Source: Marivibrio halodurans (lineage in GTDB: Bacteria > Pseudomonadota > Alphaproteobacteria > UBA8366 > Aestuariispiraceae). From it: a DNA stretch of 64,000 bases. Location: NCBI RefSeq assembly GCF_017963645.1, contig NZ_JAGMWN010000003.1, positions 62,001-126,000 on the forward strand. The letters are read 5' to 3'. The notes under the pieces are model-generated. The model was not told where the DNA came from. It saw only the letters and a program-made list of their open reading frames with translations, and made no database searches. Made by a program: the position numbers and the translations under genes. Below are positions 1 to 8,062 of the stretch, piece by piece. Each line of letters opens with the position of its first letter. Position 1 is the first letter of the stretch.

Positions 1-9
1 CCGGTTTGA

Positions 10-426
10 TCACTGTTGCCCGTCATCATGCTCCTCATCGGAATGACCGATGCCGGAAGGTCGGTCCGTCCGGCTCACGGTCTCGATCGTCTCGAACAAT
101 GCGTTCGGCTTGAACGGCTTTCTGATCGTCGCGTCGGCGCCGAGAACCGGGGCATGGTTCAAGAAGTGGGCCAATTCACCCTGGGCACCGGACATCATGA
201 TGAACCACATGCCCAGCCGTTTGCGACGAACCGTGCGCAGGAGCTCGAATCCTTCCGCCCCCGGCATCAGAAGATCGCACAGAATAAGGTCCGCGGGCCA
301 CACCTCCAGAACATCCAACGCCTCGAGCCCGTCCGCCACGCATCGCACCTCGTGGCCGGCCTCGCTCAACAGGGCGTCGAGCGCATCGCGCAACATCGCA
401 TCATCATCGACCACGCAGATCAACAC
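10..426 (-). CDS. Single-domain response regulator (receiver only)
   Basis: A 138-residue CheY-like receiver with no output domain. The acidic pocket is D7-D9, the predicted phospho-acceptor is D51 in the sequence LILCDLLMP, S79 takes the Ser/Thr switch position and K103 sits in the RKPF motif. The usual aromatic switch residue three positions before the lysine is Thr100. A hydrophilic acidic tail follows the fold. Such proteins relay phosphate or act by protein-protein contact. No histidine kinase is next to it, so its partner is unknown. The stop codon lies 10 bases from the window edge, so the gene is complete. Confidence 0.9.
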   Translation of the reverse strand: MLICVVDDDAMLRDALDALLSEAGHEVRCVADGLEALDVLEVWPADLILCDLLMPGAEGFELLRTVRRKRLGMWFIMMSGAQGELAHFLNHAPVLGADATIRKPFKPNALFETIETVSRTDRPSGIGHSDEEHDDGQQ

Positions 427-613
427 GCGAAAGCGCTCCCCCTCAAGGTCGGACCGTCCGCCAAGTCGAGGGAGTTTAGCCGTTCCAGACGGCAGAACCT
501 AGGATTCTTACGTAGAACCGAAAGTACCGTGACGACCGCCTGGACGGCGCCAAGACGGGGTCTGGATGGAACCATGCCGTGCAGGCCGGCGTGAGGGTGG
601 ACGCGCGCTCGGT

Positions 614-1411
614 TCAGCCCATGATCTCGAAGCTGCCGGAGGCGTCCTTCTGGAAATTGGAAATGGTCTCCGTCATGGACTCCGACTCCGGTGCCCGGAT
701 ATCGCCGATACGCTCGCAGCTATAGCCGTCGCGCGTGATGTCCCGGACGACCACGATCACCGTGCGCCGCCCACCGCTATCAGCGTTGCGCGGAATGAAC
801 CGGCGCACATAAATATCGCGCGAAAGCGGATACCCCTCTTCCTCGATCTTGCGGAGATAGGGCACGATCTGCGGGTCTGGACCGATCCCGCTTCCGGCGG
901 TCCGGTCCGATTCAGCCCCACCCGTTTCGGCGCCGTCCGGTTCGGCTTGATCCACCTCGATATCAGCCGTTTCCTCCACGTCCCCATGCCAACCCGAGAT
1001 GCAGTAGTCGAGCGCGTAGAACCGTCGTTGGCCAAGCCGCAATGTATCGCCCCGGGGTATCTCGTACCCTTCCTCCGATTCGATCAGGTGCAGGATGACG
1101 AAGCGCGCGGGAACCGACGGCTGTATATCGTAATAGAGCCATCCCGAACCGCCGAACATGCCCGGCGCATCGATCGACACTTCCCCATCCAACTCATATT
1201 CATAGGAGATATTGATCCGCTCCGAATCGGGAAAAATGATCTGCAGCGCATTTTGGCGGTCATAGGTGTTTCCGGCGACCATCGGCGCTTGGCGGACCAT
1301 GAGTTCCGGATTGAAATAGGGATCATGCTCAAGCCCGGAACATCCGGCGAGCGTCGCGAGCGCCAGGGCGGAAAGTACAGCGCGCCCGGCCCGCGCGGCG
1401 GCGTTCGGCAT
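614..1411 (-). CDS. Predicted lipoprotein of unknown function
   Basis: A 265-residue protein starting MPNAAARAGR, with a hydrophobic stretch and lipobox LAGC ending at Cys24, so it should be lipidated and exported. The open frame continues 34 codons further upstream, but only this Met places the lipobox correctly. After residue 25 there is a beta-rich region, then an acidic, Gly/Ser/Asp/Glu-rich linker at about residues 145-175, then a second basic/hydrophobic segment. I recognise no enzyme motif. It is divergent from the O-methyltransferase gene. Possible envelope protein; function unassigned. Confidence 0.7.
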   Translation of the reverse strand: MPNAAARAGRAVLSALALATLAGCSGLEHDPYFNPELMVRQAPMVAGNTYDRQNALQIIFPDSERINISYEYELDGEVSIDAPGMFGGSGWLYYDIQPSVPARFVILHLIESEEGYEIPRGDTLRLGQRRFYALDYCISGWHGDVEETADIEVDQAEPDGAETGGAESDRTAGSGIGPDPQIVPYLRKIEEEGYPLSRDIYVRRFIPRNADSGGRRTVIVVVRDITRDGYSCERIGDIRAPESESMTETISNFQKDASGSFEIMG

Positions 1412-1728
1412 GCACCCTGCCCCGCCCTTCGCCCCGCGCTCTGTCCCGCCCTCTGCACGGAGCCTCCGCCCCTGCCGTCCGGACATGACGCCATCCGTTC
1501 CATGTTGACCCATCGTGCGGTCCCTCGGTTCCTAGATACTTCGACACCAAGCTTGGTATAGCTACCATATATGCCAAATTCGCGCCACTCTCACGCAAGA
1601 AATTGACACCATGATCGGTGGCTTGCCTATCCCGCCGGGCCGCGCGAGGCTGCCCGCGCGGTCGCCCGCGCGGTCGGAAGCCGTCATCACCGACCGTCGA
1701 TTATGTCGATTCAGGAGATTCCCCCCTC
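1412..1728. other. Divergent intergenic region
   Basis: No gene is seen in this gap between the lipoprotein and the O-methyltransferase. It contains a perfect 12-base palindrome, ACCAAGCTTGGT, at 1546-1557, followed by AT-richer sequence near 1557-1610 that could hold promoters for either gene. An AGGAG ribosome-binding site lies at about 1713-1717 in front of the methyltransferase ATG at 1729. Confidence 0.4.
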
Positions 1729-2391
1729 ATGACCAAAAGTTCGCTCGGCCTCGACCCGGCCCTTCAGTCCTATCTTCTGTCCGTCAGCTTGCGGGAGAGC
1801 GACATCCAACGCCGCCTGCGCGAGGAGACGGCCGAGTTGCCCTTGCGCATGATGCAGATCGCGCCGGAACAGGGCCAATTCATGGCCCTTATGGTGGAAT
1901 TGACCGGCGCGCGCCGGGCGATCGAGATCGGAACCTTCACCGGCTACAGCGCCCTGACCACCGCGATGGCCCTACCGGCGGACGGGCGTCTCATCGCCTG
2001 CGACGTCAGCGAGGAATGGACCGCGATCGGCCGCCGTTACTGGGAGGAAGCCGGCGTCGCCGACAAGATCGACCTTCGTATCGCACCCGCGATGGAGAGC
2101 TTGAGCGCGCTGCTGGAAGCGGGGGAGCAGGACAGCTTCGATATCGCCTTCATCGATGCCGACAAGACGAATTATCAGGCCTACTACGATGCCTGCCTGG
2201 AACTGATGCGCCCCGGCGGGCTTATTATGATCGACAATGTCCTCTGGGACGGCGCCGTCGCCTATCCCGAGAAGAAGGATAAGGATACCGAGGCGATCCG
2301 CGCCCTCAACGCGCGCCTCAAGGAGGATGAGCGGGTCTCCCTTTCCATGGTGCCGATCGCCGACGGGCTGACGCTCTGCCGCAAGCGGTAA
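1729..2391 (+). CDS. Class I SAM-dependent O-methyltransferase (caffeoyl-CoA/catechol type)
   Basis: A 220-residue enzyme of the caffeoyl-CoA O-methyltransferase family (methyltransf_3). SAM-binding motif I is IEIGTFTGYS (about residues 65-74). The metal-binding and catalytic signature FIDADKTNY lies at 141-149, with D143 and K146, and D169-N170 form the second metal site. It should transfer methyl from SAM to a hydroxyl of a small catechol-like substrate; the substrate cannot be read from sequence. The ATG at 1729 is chosen over the upstream open frame because AGGAG precedes it by about a dozen bases and family members begin here. Confidence 0.9.
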   Translation: MTKSSLGLDPALQSYLLSVSLRESDIQRRLREETAELPLRMMQIAPEQGQFMALMVELTGARRAIEIGTFTGYSALTTAMALPADGRLIACDVSEEWTAIGRRYWEEAGVADKIDLRIAPAMESLSALLEAGEQDSFDIAFIDADKTNYQAYYDACLELMRPGGLIMIDNVLWDGAVAYPEKKDKDTEAIRALNARLKEDERVSLSMVPIADGLTLCRKR

Positions 2392-2573
2392 AGAGCGTCG
2401 GCAGGCAACGGGCGGCGGGCGGCGCTCAGGATGCACCGTCCGTCGCACCGATTAACCCACCATCCAACGCATTCTCTTCGCGCCGCCCCGAGCGCGGATC
2501 GTGCAGGGACTTGCAATATCCTGCCGGCACCCGAAGTAATTATTTCGTTTGCCAAACCATTTCGGGGGTTTCA

Positions 2574-3152
2574 ATGAGACTCTTCCACGCGATACCCGCC
2601 CTGTTCCTTCTCGCCGCGTGCGCGGCGCCGCACAATGTTCCCGCCAACAGGCTCGCCACGGCGAACCCGCCTCCCGCGCCCGTCGCGCAGGAGGACAAGG
2701 ATTGGGGGATCAACGCTCCGGACGGCTATATGTCCGAGAGCTATCACCACCCGACGCCGATGACGGTGCCCGGCGCGACGACCCTTCTGACGTCCGAATT
2801 ACTGCTGCGCGTTCAGCAACCGACGCCGCCGGTCCTGGTCGACGTGCTGGGCGGCGATCCGCATCCGACCATCCCGGGCGCCGCCTGGGTCAAAGGCGGC
2901 GGACTTTCCGGCGACATATTCACGCCGGAGCGCGAGGAGCGCTTCGCCGATACCTTGGAAACCCTGACGGGCGGCCAGATGGATCGGTATCTCGTATTCT
3001 TCTGCCAGGATTCGAGTTGCTGGCTTTCCTGGAACGCCGCGCGGCGCGCGGTCGTCCTGGGCTATACCAATGTCTATTGGTATCGCGGCGGCGTGACGGC
3101 ATGGCGCGCGGCCAACCTGCCGACGGTAACCGCCGCCCGCTATCAGTGGTAA
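2574..3152 (+). CDS. Rhodanese-like lipoprotein with a CX4CW motif
   Basis: A 192-residue exported protein: signal peptide with lipobox LAAC at Cys16, a Pro/Ala-rich spacer, then a rhodanese-like domain from about residue 65. The segment FFCQDSSCWLSWNAARR (142-158) and the downstream GYTNVYWYRGG closely resemble the family annotated as PQQ-dependent catabolism-associated CXXCW-motif protein. Here two cysteines (C144, C149) are separated by four residues before Trp150, one more than I expect for that family. It may handle redox or sulfur chemistry in the periplasm. No PQQ dehydrogenase is adjacent. Confidence 0.75.
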   Translation: MRLFHAIPALFLLAACAAPHNVPANRLATANPPPAPVAQEDKDWGINAPDGYMSESYHHPTPMTVPGATTLLTSELLLRVQQPTPPVLVDVLGGDPHPTIPGAAWVKGGGLSGDIFTPEREERFADTLETLTGGQMDRYLVFFCQDSSCWLSWNAARRAVVLGYTNVYWYRGGVTAWRAANLPTVTAARYQW

Positions 3153-3211
3153 TCAATGTAGGGTGATCGAAGGGGCGGGATCCGACGGGATATCCCGCCC
3201 CTTTTCCCCTT

Positions 3212-3350
3212 ATACCAAATCTTGCTGATCACGCCCCATGCGGATCGCGTTCGGCTTTGGTCGGGTGGGAAGGGTGGCGCGGGCGATGCGCTCCTGGCCG
3301 AGAACCCGGGAGGGACGTCCCCATGGGTCGTGATCAACAAGATTCGGTAT
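3212..3350. repeat. Palindromic repeat element, family A copy 1
   Basis: A 139-base element between two convergent genes. Left arm 3212-3240 and right arm 3322-3350 are inverted repeats of 29 bases with three mismatches; the outer tip reads ATACCAAATCTTG. The inner right part carries GCGCTCCTGGCC, the reverse complement of GGCCAGGAGCGC. The same body and arms recur at 49548-49720. The right tip is the first base of the TTA (TAA) stop codon of the GNAT gene. It could be a small non-autonomous mobile repeat that also works as a bidirectional terminator. Confidence 0.85.
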
Positions 3351-3853
3351 TACCCGTCCAAGTCGATGACCATGCGGAAATTGGTCAGCGCTATTCCATG
3401 GCGCACCGGCCGTTGCTCACGCAGCACATGCCAGCCCCGCTTCTCGAAGAAACGCCGTGCCAAATGACTGGCATCCGTCGTCAGGCGGCGGAGCCCCGAC
3501 GTTCGCGCAACGCTCAAAACCGCATTATAGAGTGCATCCGACACGCCGGTCCCGAACCGATCCGGCCGGACATAAGCAAGGTCGATATGCCCCGCGTCGG
3601 TCAGGCTCATGAAACCGAGCGGATCGCCCTCCCCATCCTCTTCATCGTCCGAGGCCGCCAACTCGACCGCGATCAGCGTGGTCATGCTGCCCAGGCGCGC
3701 CGCCCATTCCGCCGTCTCCGGCGGAGCCGGCGCCCAGGCGGCGAGCTGTTCCTCGGAATAGGCCCCGACGGCGCCCTCGCGGATGCTGGCATGGAAGAGA
3801 CGCGCGGTCGCCGCCGCGTCGTCGTCCGGACGGAAACGGCGGATATGCAGCAT
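3350..3853 (-). CDS. GNAT family N-acetyltransferase
   Basis: A 167-residue GNAT protein starting MLHIRRFRPDDD, which matches the usual first beta strand of this fold. The acetyl-CoA loop is VRPDRFGTGVSDALY, a degenerate form of the Q/RxxGxG/A signature, and the C-terminal FFEKRGW segment is typical. An acidic insert (ASDDEEDGEGD) interrupts beta strands 3-4. The longer open frame would add 39 Arg/Gly-rich residues unlikely to be translated. It acetylates an unknown amine substrate. Its TAA stop codon abuts the palindromic element at 3212-3350. Confidence 0.85.
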   Translation of the reverse strand: MLHIRRFRPDDDAAATARLFHASIREGAVGAYSEEQLAAWAPAPPETAEWAARLGSMTTLIAVELAASDDEEDGEGDPLGFMSLTDAGHIDLAYVRPDRFGTGVSDALYNAVLSVARTSGLRRLTTDASHLARRFFEKRGWHVLREQRPVRHGIALTNFRMVIDLDG

Positions 3854-3870
3854 GACCCGTCGCGCGGCCC

Positions 3871-4893
3871 CTATGGCCGCCCCTCCCCGATACGTCCTTC
3901 CTCGACGCCGTGACAGGCGACGGCACGGCCCCGCCCGAGGTCGAGGCGTTCCGGCGCCTCCCCCACGCATCGGGTACCGTCATTGTGCGTGCAGCGGGGG
4001 TGGAAGTGACAGCCGCTCGGCCTGTCGATCGGATCGGGTATCTCCCCCACCACCGTCTCCGCCGTGCGACCGAAGGCATCCAGCCGGGGCGCCGCGTCCA
4101 GCAACATGCGCGTATAGGGATGGCGTGGCGCGTCGAACAACGCCGCGCGCGGCGCCGTTTCCACCAGACGGCCGAGATAGAGGACGCCGATGTGATCCGC
4201 CATATAGCGCACGACGGACAGATCGTGGCTGATCATCAGATAGGTGAGCCCCAGATCGCGTTGCAGATCGCGCATCAGGTTGAGCACCTGGCTCTGTACC
4301 GAGACGTCGAGGGCGCTCGTCGGCTCGTCGCAGACGATGAATTCCGGCTTGGAGGCGAGCGCCCGGGCGATGCAGATGCGCTGGCGCTGCCCGCCGGAGA
4401 ATTCATGCGGATATTTTATGCCATCGAGGGCGGAGAGACCGACCTGCTCCAGCAACTCGCCGACGCGGCGCTTGATCGCGCGGGCGTCCGCCTCCAAGCC
4501 GAAGGCCCTAACCGGCTCGGCGATGATGTCGCCGACGCGCCAACGCGGGTTGAGGCTGGCATAGGGGTCCTGGAAGATCATCTGAATGCGCCGGCGCAGG
4601 GCCGTTTGCCCGGCCAGATCGCCCTGCGCGAAGAGGTCGACACCATCCACCGTGACCGTCCCCGAACTCGGCCGCAGCAGACCGACGATCATCTTGGCGA
4701 TGGTCGATTTGCCCGATCCGGATTCCCCGACCAGGGCGAAGGTCTCGCCACGCGGGATATCGAAGGTCACGTTCTCGGCCGCCGTCAGGAAGACCTTCTC
4801 CTCCCGTTCGATCATCCGGTTCAGCCACGGCTTGGAGACATCGAAGACCCGGCCGAGGCCGCGCGTGCTGACGAAGGGTCCGGGATCGCTCAT
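3871..4893 (-). CDS. Oligopeptide/dipeptide ABC transporter ATP-binding protein (DppF/OppF type)
   Basis: A 340-residue ATPase with Walker A GESGSGKST at residues 56-64, ABC signature FSGGQRQR, Walker B IVCDEPTSALD and the C-terminal oligopeptide-transporter extension containing HPYTRMLL and the FHPRCTH cysteine segment. It powers the peptide-type importer encoded upstream. The ATG overlaps the TGA of the preceding ATPase gene (ATGA), showing translational coupling; the open frame continues far upstream but only as a shadow of that gene. Last gene of the five-gene operon. Confidence 0.95.
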   Translation of the reverse strand: MSDPGPFVSTRGLGRVFDVSKPWLNRMIEREEKVFLTAAENVTFDIPRGETFALVGESGSGKSTIAKMIVGLLRPSSGTVTVDGVDLFAQGDLAGQTALRRRIQMIFQDPYASLNPRWRVGDIIAEPVRAFGLEADARAIKRRVGELLEQVGLSALDGIKYPHEFSGGQRQRICIARALASKPEFIVCDEPTSALDVSVQSQVLNLMRDLQRDLGLTYLMISHDLSVVRYMADHIGVLYLGRLVETAPRAALFDAPRHPYTRMLLDAAPRLDAFGRTAETVVGEIPDPIDRPSGCHFHPRCTHNDGTRCVGEAPERLDLGRGRAVACHGVEEGRIGEGRP

Positions 4894-5906
4894 GTCGCCG
4901 TCCCCTCCGCTTCGCCTGCCCCCGAAAGCGCGGGGTCCTCCGGGTCGTAGAGCCAACAGGCGACGGCCCCCGCCGCCGTCGGGATCGGGTCCGGCCGCTC
5001 CCGGTCGCAGCGCGCGAACGCCTTGGGACAACGCGGATGAAAGGCGCAGCCGCTGGGGATCGCGCGCAGCCCCGGCATGGAACCGGGAATCTGATGCAGC
5101 CGCCCCCCCGCGCCCAGCGTCGAGGGCGTGGAGCGCATCAGGCCGACCGTATAGGGATGCTTCGGACGGGTCAGGACATCCGGCGTCGGCCCGATCTCCG
5201 CCAGACGGCCCGCATACATCACCGCAACGCGGTCCGTCGCCTCCGCGATCACGCCCATATCGTGGGTGATCAGCATGACGGCGGCGCCGCGCTCCCGGCA
5301 CAGCCGCTTGAGCAGCGCGATGATCTGCGCCTGGACGGAGACGTCGAGCGCCGTCGTCGGCTCGTCCGCGATGACGAGATCCGGCTCCGCGGCGAGCGCC
5401 AGGGCGATCACCACCCGCTGACGCATGCCGCCGGAGAACTCATGCGGATAGCTGTCGATGCGCCGGGCGGCGGCGGGAATGCCGACCTCGTCCAGCGCGG
5501 CGATCGCCCGGCGGCGCGCCTCCGCCTCCCCCACCGGAAGGTGGGTCCGGATGGTCTCGACGATCTGGTCGCCGATCCGCAGCAGGGGGTTGAGGCTGGT
5601 CAGCGGGTCCTGGAAAACCATGCCGATGCGGCGTCCCCGGATGCGCCGCATCGCTTCCTCGGAGAGACGATGGATCGGCTCCCCATCCAGCAGCACCGCG
5701 CCCGAGGCGATCCGCCCCGGCCGGTCGATCAACCCGACGACGGCGCTTCCCATCATCGACTTGCCGGCGCCGGATTCCCCGACGACGCCCAGAATCTCGC
5801 CCCGCGCGATGTCGAAGCCGACACCGTCCACCGGGCGCAGCACGCCGCGACGGGTCGTGAACTCCACCACCAGATCGCGGATCGACAAGAGCGGTCGGTC
5901 GATCAT
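4890..5906 (-). CDS. Oligopeptide/dipeptide ABC transporter ATP-binding protein (DppD/OppD type)
   Basis: A 338-residue ATPase: Walker [10 protein letters not shown] at 43-51, signature FSGGMRQR, Walker [12 protein letters not shown], and the peptide-importer C-terminal domain with HPYTVGLM and FHPRCPK. It pairs with the DppF-type ATPase just downstream, overlapping it by four bases, to form the heterodimeric motor. The start at 5906 ([13 protein letters not shown]) is chosen because the domain begins there and the previous gene ends at 5924. Confidence 0.95.
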   Translation of the reverse strand: MIDRPLLSIRDLVVEFTTRRGVLRPVDGVGFDIARGEILGVVGESGAGKSMMGSAVVGLIDRPGRIASGAVLLDGEPIHRLSEEAMRRIRGRRIGMVFQDPLTSLNPLLRIGDQIVETIRTHLPVGEAEARRRAIAALDEVGIPAAARRIDSYPHEFSGGMRQRVVIALALAAEPDLVIADEPTTALDVSVQAQIIALLKRLCRERGAAVMLITHDMGVIAEATDRVAVMYAGRLAEIGPTPDVLTRPKHPYTVGLMRSTPSTLGAGGRLHQIPGSMPGLRAIPSGCAFHPRCPKAFARCDRERPDPIPTAAGAVACWLYDPEDPALSGAGEAEGTAT

Positions 5907-5923
5907 GGCGCGTCCCTCCCGCG

Positions 5924-6919
5924 CTAGCGCAGTTTCGGATTGAGGACGTCGCGCAGCCAATCGCCCAGCAGATTGACCGACAGCGCGAGCACGAGAAGCG
6001 TCAGCGACGGAAACAGGATGATCCACCATTCACCGGAGAAGAGGAAATCCTGCCCGACCCGGATCAACGTGCCGAGCGATGGCGTGGTCGGCGGCGCGCC
6101 GACGCCGAGGAAGCTCAAGGTCGCCTCCGCGATGATGGCGAGCGCGAGGCCGATCGTCCCGATCACCAGCACCGGCCCCATCACGTTCGGCAGGACGTGC
6201 CGCACCATGATCGGGATGCGCCCCAGGCCGATCAGGCGCGCGGCCTGGACATATTCCTTCTCCCGCTCGACCAGGGTGGCGCCGCGCACGGTGCGCGCGA
6301 ACTGCACCCATTCGGACAGGCCGATCGACAGGATCAGGATATAGAGCGCCGCGTCATTGCGCATCTCGACCGGCACGAGACCGCGCGCGATGCCGAAAAT
6401 CAACATCGCGATCAGGATGGAGGGAAAGGTGAGCTGGATATCCGCGATCCGCATGATGAGGGTATCGATCCACCCGCCGAAATAGCCCGACACGAGGCCG
6501 AGCGTCACCCCCAGCACCCCCGCGAACAGCACCGAGACGACGCCGACGAAGAGCGAGATGCGCAGGCCGTAGAGAATGGCGGAGAAGATATCGCGCCCCT
6601 GATCGTCGGTGCCGAGCAGATAGAAACTGCCGGTGAACTGATTGGCGCTGAAGGGCGGGGTGAAGCCGTCCATCAGGTTCAGTTGCGCCGGATCGTGCGG
6701 GTTCTGCGGCGCGATCAGCGGCCCTAACAAGGCGCCCAGGACCAACAGCATGACGAGGGAGAAGGCAACGATCGTCACCGGCGAGCGCTTGAAGGAGAAA
6801 TAGACGTCCGAGTCCAGGAAGCGGACCGCCTTGTCCTTCAGCCAATTGGGCTCCGCCACCAGCGCCTCCGCGCCGGTCGCGTCGCCGTTCCGCGTTCGGG
6901 TGCCGTCGTGATCCGTCAT
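5924..6919 (-). CDS. Oligopeptide/dipeptide ABC transporter permease (DppC/OppC type)
   Basis: A 331-residue inner-membrane permease. An N-terminal cytoplasmic extension of about 45 residues precedes the first membrane span, followed by five more, the GTDDQGRDIFSAILYG segment typical of DppC proteins and the EAA coupling loop around EYVQAARLIGLG. It forms the heterodimeric channel with the permease encoded just upstream. ATG at 6919 was chosen over a start 11 codons earlier that would overlap the upstream gene. Confidence 0.95.
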   Translation of the reverse strand: MTDHDGTRTRNGDATGAEALVAEPNWLKDKAVRFLDSDVYFSFKRSPVTIVAFSLVMLLVLGALLGPLIAPQNPHDPAQLNLMDGFTPPFSANQFTGSFYLLGTDDQGRDIFSAILYGLRISLFVGVVSVLFAGVLGVTLGLVSGYFGGWIDTLIMRIADIQLTFPSILIAMLIFGIARGLVPVEMRNDAALYILILSIGLSEWVQFARTVRGATLVEREKEYVQAARLIGLGRIPIMVRHVLPNVMGPVLVIGTIGLALAIIAEATLSFLGVGAPPTTPSLGTLIRVGQDFLFSGEWWIILFPSLTLLVLALSVNLLGDWLRDVLNPKLR

Positions 6920-6929
6920 GGCGTCTCCC

Positions 6930-7916
6930 TCAAGCCCCCTTGCCCGGCGCATCGAACCGCAGCCGCGGGTCGATCGCGAAATAGAGCAGATCGACGATCA
7001 GATTGATGGTGACGAAAACCGTGCCGACCAGCAGCAGATAGGCCGCCATCACCGGGATATCGACGAAGAAGATGGCGTTCACGAAAAGCAGCCCCACCCC
7101 CGGCCACTGGAACACCGTCTCCGTGATGATCGCGAAGGCGATGATGGAGCCGAGTTGCAGCCCCGTCACCGTGATGACCGGGACCAGCGTGTTCTTGAGC
7201 GCGTGCCCGAAATAGATCGCCTGGCGCCGCAAGCCCCGCGCGCGGGCGAAGCGGATATAGTCGGTGCGCAGCACCTCCAGCATCTCCGAGCGCACGAGGC
7301 GCATGATCAGCGTCATCTGATAGAGGCCGAGCGTGATACCCGGCAGGATCAACGACTTCAGCCCCGAGGCGGTCAGCAGGACACTGTCCCAATTCTCCGT
7401 GATCGCCACCGTGTCGCCCCGCCCGAAGGAAGGAAGCCAGCCGAGTTCCACCGCGAAGATCCAGATCAACAGGATGCCGATCAGGAAGGTCGGCAACGAA
7501 ACCCCGACCAGGGAGACGGACATGACGATATTGGCGAGCACGCCGTCGCGCCTGATGCCCGTATAGACGCCGAACAGCACCCCGAAGACCAGCGCGAACA
7601 ACGCGGAAACCATGGCGAGTTCAAGGGTTGCCGGCAGGCGTTCCGCGATCAGTTCGGAGACCGGCCGGCCGAGCCGGTAGGAAATCCCGAACTCCCCCTG
7701 CAAGGCATTGCCGACGAAGCGGACATATTGCACCGGGATCGGATCATCGAGGCCGAGGCGCTCGATCAACGCTTCGCGGTCCGCCTGGGTCGCCTCCTGG
7801 CCGAGCAGATTCTCGACCGGGTCCCCCATGAAGCGGAAAATGCAGAAGGCGACGAGCCCCACCGTGAACAACACGGCGACCGCCTGTCCGACACGTCTGA
7901 TGATGAAAGCCAGCAT
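6930..7916 (-). CDS. Oligopeptide/dipeptide ABC transporter permease (DppB/OppB type)
   Basis: A 328-residue permease starting MLAFIIRRVGQAVAVLF, the classic DppB N-terminal helix. It has six predicted membrane spans, the GEFGISYRLGRPV segment after span 1 and the EAA loop DYIRFARARGLRR. An in-frame GTG at 7925 is possible, but AGGGA sits at a better distance from the ATG at 7916. It is separated from the binding-protein gene by a strong hairpin, which probably lowers permease expression relative to the binding protein. Confidence 0.95.
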   Translation of the reverse strand: MLAFIIRRVGQAVAVLFTVGLVAFCIFRFMGDPVENLLGQEATQADREALIERLGLDDPIPVQYVRFVGNALQGEFGISYRLGRPVSELIAERLPATLELAMVSALFALVFGVLFGVYTGIRRDGVLANIVMSVSLVGVSLPTFLIGILLIWIFAVELGWLPSFGRGDTVAITENWDSVLLTASGLKSLILPGITLGLYQMTLIMRLVRSEMLEVLRTDYIRFARARGLRRQAIYFGHALKNTLVPVITVTGLQLGSIIAFAIITETVFQWPGVGLLFVNAIFFVDIPVMAAYLLLVGTVFVTINLIVDLLYFAIDPRLRFDAPGKGA

Positions 7917-8006
7917 CGCGGGCACGGTCCCTATGGTCCAAGGCCGATCGCGTCAACCATTGCCCCCTGGGGAAGGCGCGACGCGATAGGGCTTGGACGG
8001 GGAACG

Positions 8007-8047
8007 GGGCCGCCCCGGCGCGCATGATACGCGCGCCGGGGCGGCCC
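8007..8047 (-). promoter_or_regulatory. Perfect 17-bp intercistronic hairpin
   Basis: Bases 8007-8023 and 8031-8047 are exact inverted repeats of 17 bases, all G/C, with the 7-base loop ATGATAC. The structure lies between the substrate-binding-protein gene and the first permease gene in the direction of transcription. There is no T-run after it, so a partial terminator or mRNA-stabilising stem is more likely than a full stop. Such stems are common after binding-protein genes that must be expressed in excess. Confidence 0.8.
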
Positions 8048-8062
8048 GGGTTCACCGGACCG

